From the NCBI GenBank assembly GCA_045545455.1, contig JAZQAY010000087.1, forward strand, positions 1 through 61,050: DNA of 61,050 nucleotides. Reading direction: 5' to 3'. Each line of letters opens with the position of its first letter. The stretch's first letter is position 1. Under the pieces are notes generated by a model. The model saw nothing but the letters and a program-made list of their open reading frames with translations, was not told the DNA's origin and made no database searches. This stretch comes from RUG754 sp045545455. Lineage in GTDB: Bacteria; Bacillota; Clostridia; Peptostreptococcales; Anaerovoracaceae. Below are positions 15,645 to 26,500 of the stretch, one piece after another. The translations under genes were made by a program, and so were the position numbers.

Positions 15645-16322
15645 TTACTGCTCTTTTGCTTTCTTTCTTCCGAATACCAGCACTGCGATCAGAAGCACCA
15701 GTCCTGCAAGTCCCATTGCGATGTAGGGAAGGATGACGGTGGTGTCACCGGTCTTTACGATGACTTGTTTGGTCTCTCTGGGTTCTACTGCGAATACCAG
15801 ATCAAGGTTCGCTATGGTATCCATGTAGGCATTTCCCTGTGTCTCACCGTCAAGTGCGACTTTGAGAACTACTTCTCTCTTCTGACCCTTTGTCAGCATC
15901 TCCAGGAAGAAGAAGTCTTCCAGAGAAGCGTCTGCCTTCTCAAGGCCTTCTTTGTTGTTTACAACAGCGTCTCCGCCAAGTGCCTGGTTGTTGTAGATCT
16001 CTTCTCCGTTATAGCTTAACACATAGGTATAAGCTCCTCCGGAAGCCTTGGATGATTCCTCGAAGGTCTTGATAACGTCGTTCTTCATCCACCAGTCGGT
16101 CTCACCTTCAGCGTTGTTGTTAAGGGCGACCTTGATGGTGATGTCATCTCCCGGCTGAAGATCATCCAGTATGTCTGCCAGGTTGAGATTGCTGTCGAGT
16201 TTCTTTCCGTCGTACGTTACGTACAGTCCATCAGGGCCGTTGTAGCTTTCTCCGTATGCTGTTGCCACTGAACCTATCACGAGTAAGGTCACAAGAAGCA
16301 AACTAACGATAATCTTTTTCAT
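15645..16322 (-). CDS. Secreted protein with VKTGD-type sorting signal
   Basis: 225 aa. Signal peptide about 1-24 (ends ATAYG), a single extracellular domain, then VIVKTGDTT followed by a hydrophobic helix and FGRKKAKEQ. That tail is a variant sortase signal ([VP]KTGD) of the kind seen on pilin-like proteins of anaerobic Firmicutes. No sortase gene lies in this window, so the enzyme would act from elsewhere. Sits 13 bp before the MucBP-like gene in the SipW operon. Confidence 0.75.
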   Translation of the reverse strand: MKKIIVSLLLVTLLVIGSVATAYGESYNGPDGLYVTYDGKKLDSNLNLADILDDLQPGDDITIKVALNNNAEGETDWWMKNDVIKTFEESSKASGGAYTYVLSYNGEEIYNNQALGGDAVVNNKEGLEKADASLEDFFFLEMLTKGQKREVVLKVALDGETQGNAYMDTIANLDLVFAVEPRETKQVIVKTGDTTVILPYIAMGLAGLVLLIAVLVFGRKKAKEQ

Positions 16323-16337
16323 CTCTGTCTCCTCCTT

Positions 16338-17030
16338 TTAACCTATTACTTCGCTCATCTCTTTGCCCCAGGCGCTCTTGATGGCGTCCTCAGCGTTATG
16401 AGTCTGGACTCCGTCTACTTCTGCCTTAAGGCCGAACTTGAGGCCGTTATACTTGTAAGTATACTCTACAGTAGTAACTCCGTCTTCGGAAGTTACCGGG
16501 TCTCCCATCGTTACCATCGTAGCCAGTTTGCTGTCGATAGTAATGGATTCAAGGACTGCTTCGGATGTATCTCCTGCCGCAAGCGGTTCAGTGTAGTAAA
16601 GAACTGTGCGCTCAGGTGTTGAAGCACTGTCATCTACTTTCCAGTCTGCTCCAAGTCCCAGCTTGATGAGTTCAGGATCAAGGTCTACTGCCTTTCCTTC
16701 ACCATCTGTCCAGTACTTGTAGAGTATGACTCTCACGTATTCGTCGATGGTCCCGTCATTCTTTACGGTAAGTACTTCAGAATATTTCTTTCCTACCTTG
16801 AGGGATGTGTCAGCTCCCAGAAGTTTTGAAAGAAGTTCGCCCTCGTCATTTACATCAGTTCCGTTTTCCTGAAGAACTACGCTCAGGTCTTTCATCTCTA
16901 ACGTTGCGTTATGTGTGTCGGATTCGGTGAGGGCCGCTCTGGCTCCTCCGATCCCTCCGATAAGAAGCATTATCACAGCTACGATAAGGAGGACGATGCT
17001 TACTGCAGAAAATTTCTTAGTCTTTGTCAT
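16338..17030 (-). CDS. TasA/camelysin-like protein with SipW-type signal peptide
   Basis: 230 aa. Signal peptide (about 8-33) ends GGARAALTESDTHNA, similar to SipW substrates where cleavage leaves an Ala-rich start. The body is a beta-rich domain with VLTVKNDGTIDEYVRV, like TasA-fold fibre subunits, in which a donor strand joins neighbours. No C-terminal anchor. Candidate fibre subunit processed by the signal peptidase at the operon end. Confidence 0.75.
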   Translation of the reverse strand: MTKTKKFSAVSIVLLIVAVIMLLIGGIGGARAALTESDTHNATLEMKDLSVVLQENGTDVNDEGELLSKLLGADTSLKVGKKYSEVLTVKNDGTIDEYVRVILYKYWTDGEGKAVDLDPELIKLGLGADWKVDDSASTPERTVLYYTEPLAAGDTSEAVLESITIDSKLATMVTMGDPVTSEDGVTTVEYTYKYNGLKFGLKAEVDGVQTHNAEDAIKSAWGKEMSEVIG

Positions 17031-17044
17031 CTTTTCCTACCTCC

Positions 17045-17530
17045 TTAGTCAAGATTCGCTTCCATCGTCCAGTCGGGCGGTGTCACGGGATCGCCGTTTT
17101 CGCCATAAATGACTTTTGCGCTCTCGTGGAGAACTACTACGTTCTTCTGATCGCCCTCATAGCCAACGGGGAATTCGATGGTTACTGTGAGATCTGTTGC
17201 TTCTTTGCCGCCTTCAAGGATGCTGTCATATACGTACCAGCCATCTTCATCAAGAGTCCAGCCGGTTCCCGAATATGTAAGTGTTACATCGCTTGATGCG
17301 ACTGCTTTGGCTCTTACCCAGCAGGCTTCAGGTCCTTCGTTCCTGATATGAAGCACCTTATGTGCGTCATCAGGTACATCTTCTGTGATAGTTGTCTTGT
17401 ATCCCAGCTCTACGGCCACAGCACCTTCTGCTGTGGCGTAGTCTGTGAAATATGCCAGGGTCGGGGCTACCATCATTCCGAGTACCAGCACCAGACAAAG
17501 AGCTGTTAAAATGAATTTCTTCTTATTCAT
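17045..17530 (-). CDS. Small TasA-like protein with SipW-type signal peptide
   Basis: 161 aa. The N terminus ends APTLAYFTDYATAEG, the LAYFTD pattern typical of SipW-cleaved proteins. A short beta domain follows, with VLHIRNEGPEACWVRAKAVA, reminiscent of the TasA strand motif. No anchor. Lies 29 bp after the 3059-aa gene and 14 bp before the second TasA-like gene. Likely minor fibre subunit or cap. Confidence 0.78.
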   Translation of the reverse strand: MNKKKFILTALCLVLVLGMMVAPTLAYFTDYATAEGAVAVELGYKTTITEDVPDDAHKVLHIRNEGPEACWVRAKAVASSDVTLTYSGTGWTLDEDGWYVYDSILEGGKEATDLTVTIEFPVGYEGDQKNVVVLHESAKVIYGENGDPVTPPDWTMEANLD

Positions 17531-17559
17531 CAGTCTTTAACCTCCTCTTTTACTTGGCT

Positions 17560-20500
17560 TCAGTTATGGGCCCATTCAGTACCGTCTGCTGTCGTGTACT
17601 CGTTGAGGATTCCATAACCCTGATTGATATTATCGTTGTATGTGTTTGTGAAGTTTGCTTCTGCTGCCTCACCCTTTACGATCGTGATGTCGCTTACCGT
17701 ATCGGATCCTACTACTTCATAGCTTCCTGAAGTGTAGATCTCCTTTACTTCGACTGTTGCTCCTACAGGGATCTTTCCTTTGATCTCAATACTCTTGGTT
17801 GCAGGATCTGTTGCTGTGTAGTTCAGTGAAACTACATTATCGTATACTGTGGTCTCGCCTACCTTGGCGATCACGCTGAATACGAAGGTTGTCTCTCCTG
17901 CTGTCTTGTCGAACAGTTCAAGAGTCTTATTGATCTTAAGGTCTCCGAAGTTAGGAGTGTAAACGTTCTTCACTTCGAGGATATTCTTAGTATTGTCAGA
18001 TGTTACCCTGATAGGTTCAGGCATCGTGGATGTGAGCTCGTAACCGATCACGTCTGCACCTGACTCTGTTACTGATACCTCTGCTCCGAAAGGAACTCCG
18101 GTGATCTTCCAGCTGTAGGTCATCTTGTCTTCGGATACTTCAGCTGCTTCATCTGTCAGTCTGAGGATCTTGGTCACTTCTCCATCAGGTCCTTCATAGG
18201 TCGCTGTGATCTGGAAGTTCGCAGGAAGTCTCTTGACTGTCAGTCCCTCGAATTCCTTGGTCACTGTAACTTCGTAGTTCTGAAGTGTGTTCGTGACTGC
18301 TACGCTGTAAGTATCGTTAGCAGCCTTTGTGACCTCTCCGTATGCGGTCTCATATCCGTCTACCGGTGATTCCACAACGGTGTATACAACAGGTGCTGTT
18401 TCTGCGGTGGCTGCTTCCTTCCTCTGGTTGAATTCGAGATCCGTCCAGGTGTAGGTCCAGTTGTTTCTCTCGGAGATAGTAACGGGTGCTCCGTAGTTCT
18501 CTCCGTCTGCCTTCAGCTGTACTGTGATAGGTGTCTCAGTCTCATACTTGTTCTCGAAGTCTTCCCATGCCTTGTTTACGGTCACGGTGGTCTTCTTCAC
18601 TTCGTGAGTATTGGTTACTGCTACGGTGTAGCCTGTAACGTTTCCTTCTTCGTCCTTGACTTCTGTCAGGGCTCCGACCTGAGTGGTATAACCGGAAACA
18701 GCTGCTTCAGTAACTGCATACTCGATCTTTGTTCCGTCGTAGTATGTCGCAAGATTTGTCCATGTCTTGGATGCCGATCCATCTGCTGCTACATCGACTG
18801 TCACTGTATCAGTAAACGCAGTAGCATCTCCTGCCATTCCCGTAAGGGTATATGTCAGAGAATCAGGTCTTATTCCATCCTGGTCGTTTGCATCGTTCCA
18901 GGTCTTGTCGACTGTGATCTGAGTCTTGATCGGTGTATCGGATACGGTGAGAACGCCATCCTTGAAATCAGGACTTGCGGTTGTGATCAGATTGTACAGC
19001 CACTCCCAAACGTTATCGCTGTTGAGCTTAACGGATACCAGATCTTCTTTTACAGTTATTGTATATTCTGTGGTATTAAGCTCATATCCTTCAGGAGCTT
19101 CAGTCTCCTTCAAGGTGTATGTGCTTGTAACTGCCTGATCTACATCCTCATCTGTCGTGTAGCCATCGAAGCCGATCGTTACAGTTCCGTCGCTTCCTGT
19201 GGTGTAAGTATCTAATGCTTCTCCTTCGGAATCGTACAGTGTGAATACTGCTCCGCTGATTCCTGTCTCATGTCCGGTAGCAGCATCGACCTTCTTGATG
19301 GTAAGAGCTGTCTCGGAATTGTTTACCGTCTTTGTCTCATCAGGTGTGTTGGCAACGTTGTAGCCTGTGATCACACTGGTGAAGCCGTCTGCATCGAGCT
19401 CTTCAAGGGTGTATACGATCTCCTCGCCCTTGTAGTTCTTAGGAAGGTTCACGAATTTGAATGCCCAGGCTTCGGGTTCATAACCGACTACTTCGCCTGC
19501 TGCAGGTTCTGTATCGGGTGTTCCGTCAAGTGTAACTTCCTTGGTTATGACTTCTTTTTCCTCACCGTCCTCTGTTGTGACTTTGCCGCTGAGTTTGATC
19601 GTGATCTCCGGTCTCTCGTACTCGGACACGTCTTCATCGAGATCCTGGTACTTTTCGTCATTCCAGGTCTTCTTGCCTGCGACCGTTACCGTCTCAAACG
19701 TGTTGGTGATCGTTGCTCCGGTGACTTCTGCGTTAAGCGTTCCGTCTCCGTTATCGGTAACAACGATCTTGACTGTGGTAGCGGGGCTTCCGGTTACGGT
19801 CCAGCCGGGATCCATACCATCCATGACCTCGGTCAAAGTATATGTATGTTCGCCGGGTTCTGTGAAGGTAAGTACACCAAAGTCGATCTGATAATCTTTG
19901 TTTGATTCAGTCGCTGTTACAGTTGCATTCTTAACAGGTGTTACCACATCCGCCGTTGTCTCTTCAAGAGTAAATTTGAAATCTACTGAATCGACTCCCG
20001 GAGGCATGAATCCTACAGCCTTAGTCAGGTACGCTTTGGTCTCGACCGGTTTTGGCGTCACACCATACGTGTTGGTGAATGTCAGCGGGCTGCCATCTGT
20101 CGAGCTTGCTGTGGCCGAAAGTGTACCGTTTCCGTTGTCAACTACATTGACAGTAACGGTCTTGCCTGCCGCCTCTTTATCATTCTCAACACCGGCAATG
20201 GTTCCGGTCTCGGATACTGTGTAAGTATATTCTCCGGGATCAGTAAAGCTGAAAGGACCGAAGGTCACTGTATCCTTTTCATTGGTTACGGTGCCTGTCA
20301 TGGTCGTTGCTGAAGGTGCAGTTCCATTAGCAGCAACATTGATCGTGTAGCTCCAGGTCTCGGGTCCCTTGAGGTTATCTGGAACTTTCAAGTCTTTCTT
20401 TACAGGGAAGCTTACCGTTGCAGGATCAGCCTTGTAGGTGTTGGTGAAGTCTACTTCAGCTTTCTCCGGATCAGGATATGTAACCGTCGCAACGAGTTCT

Positions 20501-23500
20501 CCTTCCTGTCCGTCAACTACGGTTACCGTTACAATCTTACCTGTAGTCGCCGCAGGATCGTTCGTTACGTTGGTAACGCTACCGGACTCTGTTACAACAT
20601 AGGTGTATGTTCCCGGAGCATTAAATGTGATAGTTCCGAATTCAGCTGTACCGCCATCCTTTGCAGGGTTGGTAACGGTCTCTCCGCCGCTTGCGGGCAT
20701 AGGTGAATCAACTTCATCTGATGTATCATCCGCAAGTGTGAAGGTGTACTCGCCTGTGATGTCAGGTAAGGAGACCTTCGGGTTCTCAGCTACCAGATCT
20801 TTGTGTACCTGGATGGTAGCTGTGGTTGAGTTATATGTATAAGTGTTGGTGAATGTAAGCGGGTTGGCTGTTGTGCTGTTTGCTTCAGCAGTAAGCGTAC
20901 CATCCTTGTTGTCCGTTACAGTAATTTTAACGGTCTTACCTGCAGTTGCCGCAGGATCGTTTGTAACGCCTGCGATCGTACCGGTCTCTGTTACTGTGTA
21001 AATATATTCTCCGGGCTCTGTGAAGGTGAAGTCACCGAAGGTCACGGTAGGAGCTGTATTGGTTACCGTTCCTGTCATGTTAGCTGCTTCAGGAGCGTTT
21101 CCATTAGCTGTCACATCGATCGTGTAGCTCCAGGACTTAGGTCCTAATCCGGTAACGGACATTTCCTTCGTCACAGGGAAGCTTGCCGTCGTAGACTCTA
21201 CCGTGTAAGTGTTGGTGAAGTCGAAGCTTGTCGCTGATCCATCAGCAAAAGCTGCTGCAAGTTCACCGGTTTCCTCATTTCTGGTAACGCTTACGGTTAC
21301 GGTCTTGGCATCAGGATCGTTGGTTACGCCCTGGACCTCGCCGGACTCTGTTACTGTGTAAGTATATTCTCCGGGCTCGTTGAAGGTGATAGGACCGAAC
21401 TGCATTGCGCCGTTATTGGTAACGGATTTTGTCTCCGGAAGAGGTGCTCCGGTCGATCCGGCAATGCTGAATGTATACTTGCCTGTGATGTCAGGTCCTT
21501 CAAGAGTTGTAGGATTCTTAGCCAGAGTCTTGTACACTGGGATCGTAATAGCGGTCTCGTGATAAGTGTTGGTGAACTGAAGCGGGCTATCTGTTGTGGA
21601 AGAAATGCTCTTTACAACGAGTTTTCCTTCCCTGCCGTCTTCGATCTCTACTCTTACAGTCTTACCGGTCGTGGCATTTGCATCGTTTACAACACCTTCA
21701 ACCGTTCCGGACTCTGTAATCACGTAAACGTACTTTCCAGGTGCCTTGTACTCAATTTCTCCGAATGTCACAACACCGCCATCCTCATCAGGGTTGTCAT
21801 ATGACTTCGTTTCCGGAAGAGGTGAGCTGACTTCATCTGTTGTGTCGTCAGCAATTGTAAATGTATACTTACCCTGAATGTTAGGTGCATTATCTCCTGT
21901 AAGAACTTTCTCAACGGGGATGCTTGCCTTTACAGGATCTGCGCTGTAAGTGTTGGTGAACTTGGTGACATCATCTGTCTTATCCTCAGCATTGTTGATG
22001 GTGTAGGACATTGTTCCGTCACCATTGTTTACAACAGTTACTGTTACGGTCTTGGTTGCCGTTTCGTCATTCTCGACTCCGGCGACTGTTCCGGATTCAG
22101 TAATAGTATATGTGTAGATGCCGGGTTCGGTTATGGTGATCTTGCCTGTAGTGGACTCTTGACCGAATGTCATTGAACCGCCTGCTGCGCCGGAAGGTCC
22201 TTCGATTACTTTATTCTCAGGAAGAGGTGCATCATTGGTAGTGGCAATTGTGAATGTGTATTTGTTGGTGATGTCCGGTCCGGTAAGTCCTTCAGGGATC
22301 ACAAGTTCCTTCTCAACGGGGATGGTGATATCTAACGATGTCATTGAGTAAGGATTGTTGAAGGAAACCGTCGATCCGCCGTTAACTACAGCGGTGAGTG
22401 TGCCTTCTCCGTCATCCGTTACGACTACGGTGATCGTTCTGGGCTTATCGGTATCAAGCGTGATGCCGCCGACAGCTCCATCAGTCTCAGACTCTGTTAC
22501 TGTATAAGTGTATGTTCCGGGAGCATTGAATGTGATCTCGCCAAACTTGACCTCAACACCATCAGCTCCGCAAAGCACTGTGTCGGATGTGGGCATCGGT
22601 GTGGTGACGCCTTCTCCGGCAGTATTCGTATCTGCTGCAAGAGTGAATGTGAACTTGCCGGTGATATCTGCTGCTCCGGAATCCTCAGGAGTAACGTTCT
22701 TGACTACAGGGATCTGAGCCTTGGCAGGTTCAGCGCTGTAAGTGTTAGTGAATGCCGCCGTGGAGGTCGTGCTGCTTGCTATCGTACCGGTATCGCCGGT
22801 CTTTGTGGTAGTATATCCGTCCTCAGCTGCTTCTGTTACTTCATAATATGTGCCGATAGGAAGATCAGCTATTGAAACAGTCTGACCGTCCTTAAGCTTA
22901 ACTGTTCCGCCGGAAGCGATCGTTCCGGTCGAAGCATCTGCTTCGGCAGGAGTTATTGTATAGTTGAAGGTTCCCTCTACAGTTTCAGCCTTGGTGCTGT
23001 CTTTATAAAGGTTAACTGTGAAAGTAAACTCCTTATTAGAGGTCAGGGAAGTATCTCCGTTGCCGGAATCTACGGTCTTGGAAATATCAAGGCTTCCATA
23101 GTTATATGTATTCTTGACATTAAGACCATCAATGTTAGTGGTGTAGCCTTCGACAGCATCCTCAGTCACAGAATATGTGATCTCCGTACCGCCTTCATAC
23201 TTAGGAAGGTTTACAAATGTAGCTTCCCAGGCAGCGGACTCATATCCGTCAACATCTGTTCCTGTAGGCGCTGTCTCAGCAGTTCCGTCAAGAGTTACGG
23301 ACATAACCTTTGTGGCTTCTCCATCTCTTACCTTCTTCATCAGGTTAAAGGTAATGGATGAAGGTCTTGTATTGTTGACGTTGTCCTTATCTACCCACTC
23401 CTTGGTGGCTACTTTCTCAACGGTTTCAGGTGTGTGGGTGTTGGTAACGATATAAGCATTTGCGCCGTTTTCATCCTTTGTGATTTCGGTGGTGTACCCA

Positions 23501-26500
23501 TCGATTTCATCCTCAGTAACGGAGTATGTAACGGTTTTTCCGTTTTCTACTGTGGAAAGATCTTCCCATGTGACTGTGAGTGCATCTCCAGTTGCTCCCT
23601 CAGGAATAGTCTTGTCCTGACCTGTTACTACTGTAGGAGTTTCACCATCAACGCTCTTATTCAGGTGAAGAGTTACAGCGGTACGTAATCCATCCTGATT
23701 ATCGTTGTCTTCCCAAACCTTGGTAGCAGTAATATCAACCTTCTCCATGTTATTAGTATAGGTTGTCTTATAGATGCTGTTACCAACATTCATGGTGCCT
23801 TCAACTTTACGCTGGGCATCTGTTACTGTTGCATTAGGATCAGTTCCTTCTGAACCGGCCGATCCTGTCTTGACTGTAGCTTCTGCCTTTTCGTATGCGA
23901 AACCGTCTGTCGGTTCTTCTTCTACGAACGTATAAGTTGAACCGATGGGAAGATTGGTGTAGCGTACGATCTGGCCTTCTTCAAGTTCTGCCTTAATATT
24001 TGCAGTACCGCTTGGAGCATGCCAGAAACCAGTCCAATACTTCGGATTGTTACCATCCATACCTTCATAAGGAGCAGTAGCTTCAGTTCCATAACGAGTA
24101 TAAGTTACAGTTCCGGCATCTTCATCGATTCCGATCACTTCATATACATAGTATGTATAGCTTCCGTCCTCAGCAGATGCGATTTTGACAGTATACTGGT
24201 TTCCGCCATATGTGTATGTCAGGTGATCACCGTCAACTGATACTACATTGTCAGCTGATACAGTATCTGTTCTGGTAGTGTCGATCGTCGCGATTTCCTT
24301 CTCAGCTCCGGTAACAATCGTATCGTCAAATACGATATTGTTGGTTTCAAATGATGTAGTTCCCTTCTTATAAACGGCAAACCATACATCCTCATCATCC
24401 GCAGAGGGATTATCGATATTGTTGTCCACTGTCATATCGAAAGTGAACCTGGTTCCTTCAGGAATGTCAAAGCCGTTTGCATCTAATTCTTTGGTGAGAA
24501 GTAAAGTATTACGACGCTTGTTCTCGGCTGAAACTGTCGCGCCGCTTTCTTTGGCCTTATACACTCCATCCGTTAAACGATAGTATTCGGTATTTCCTTC
24601 TTTGTAGTAATTCTTTCCTGCCATGCCGGAAGGCTCATCAACCTTAACTAGGGTAGTGAGCACTCCGTCTATAAGCATAGGGTGAACGGTCTCTGCTATG
24701 AGATCCCAGTGGTAAGAAACACCAACAGGTTCTGCCATGTAATAGTCATGGCCTGTATCCAGAACTTTTATGTCTGTGACATTTCCCTGTGCATCCTTAG
24801 TAGTAGTCAGTAGTCCTGTTGCAATATAGATGCTGTTCTGATAATCATTTCCATCATTAAGTGCAACAGTACCATAGTTTATTACTTCTGAGCCAGTCTT
24901 CTGCATAATCGACATATTGAGCGGCTCTTTGTCATAATCGTCAATGCTGTTCTCCCAAGTCTTTTTAATGGTCATCTGGGATGCATCAGTAGTAACAGCA
25001 GGCGGATTATCCATAGTACCCTGATGGGTCGTTTCTGTTATAGCATCGTAATAGCTGTATGTAGCTGCAGTATTGGTTTCAAGTGTATAACCGCCGTGTC
25101 CATCTGGCTTGATATATTTCTGAATATTTTCATCAAGGGAATCATATTCTATTTCATGATTTTTTAACTGAGCGATTATATCATATGTATCCTGTGCAGG
25201 GTATACATCGAAACTGTAACTATATGTAACACCATCAAGGAGTGTTCCCTTTTCTCCTACTTCGCTCAGATCCCAATTGACAGCATCGTTTTCAAACTCT
25301 GCTTCGGGAGGCGCATAATTGTAGAATTCAGTTGCTCTATCCCACTTGATTTTTATGACATTTCCATTCTTGGTGCCTTCATATGTTACTGTCTTGGCTT
25401 CACCATTCTCAGTCCAGGTTATGACAATATTATTGCCGTTTTGAGTTGCTGTATATGTCGTAGTCTTTCCATTCTGGAACATTTCAAAGGTGCCGTTCTG
25501 AGCAACAGTCCAAGTCATCCAATATTCATATGAAGATTCATCAACAGAGAGAAGATGTGAAATCGTTCCCGAAGTCTGTGTAACACTGCTGGTAGTACCA
25601 TCGCTTAAGGTAACCTGCTCAACTCCAACTGCAGCAGAAACCGCTGACGCGATTGCAGCAAAAGCCTCGTTGAGGGAGCTCTGGTTATCAGCATAGAAAC
25701 CAAACCCATCAGCAGACCCATTACCTTTGGTAAGAACACGTGTCATGTAATTATAGTTCTCAGGGTCGCCGTATGCAAAGATACCATAGAGATCATAGTT
25801 ATCTGAGTTAAGCAGTGCTGCTTCGTATTCTGCTGACTCAATGTCCGCATTCGTAGTATGATTTCCTCCGCCCTGCTGTGAATTGCCATGATTGTGGTTG
25901 CCTTGAGCGTTAACCCCGCCATTATTGAAAGTCGGTTCGCCATCAGTGAAAAAGACTATGTATGTCTTATCGCCATCAGTCTTGGCATCTGCAAGAGCCT
26001 TAGCATCATGCAGGGCATCGTCCCAGTTAGTACCTGCCTGCTGGCCGGTATTTACGTTCGTGGTTGAAACCGTGTTTTTCAGTGTTGTTCCATTCGTCCC
26101 GCTGACCCAACCAGTTCCAGTAGCAGAGCCTGGTGTCCTGTAAGCAGCGCTGCTTCCAAAGGTCATGTAAGCGATTTCGATCATATCGCTGATGTTCTGG
26201 TTCTGCGCCAAAAGGGTATCGATCAGGCTGTTGACAGCAGTCTTGGTCTGTGCCAATCTTGTCGATTCGCCTTGATTAGAAGTATACCTGGTTGTAGTAT
26301 ACTCATAATACTGATAATTACCAGTTCGATAGTAAACAGGGCCTTCTGTGGTGTTGTTAGTGACTTGGCTATAAGTACCATTGGCATTGCGGGTATATAA
26401 ATTAATGTATGACTCATCTCTATACCCGTATCTGCCAGTTGGACTTGTATTCGCCGTTGGAGCATCATCCGCCATAGAGCCGGATGTGTCCATGATGATA

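Noticed and set aside
18604..26143. Many plus-strand ORFs of 60-210 codons across the giant vWA gene
   Set aside because: Antisense to the repetitive coding frame; no starts with ribosome sites, no recognised domains.
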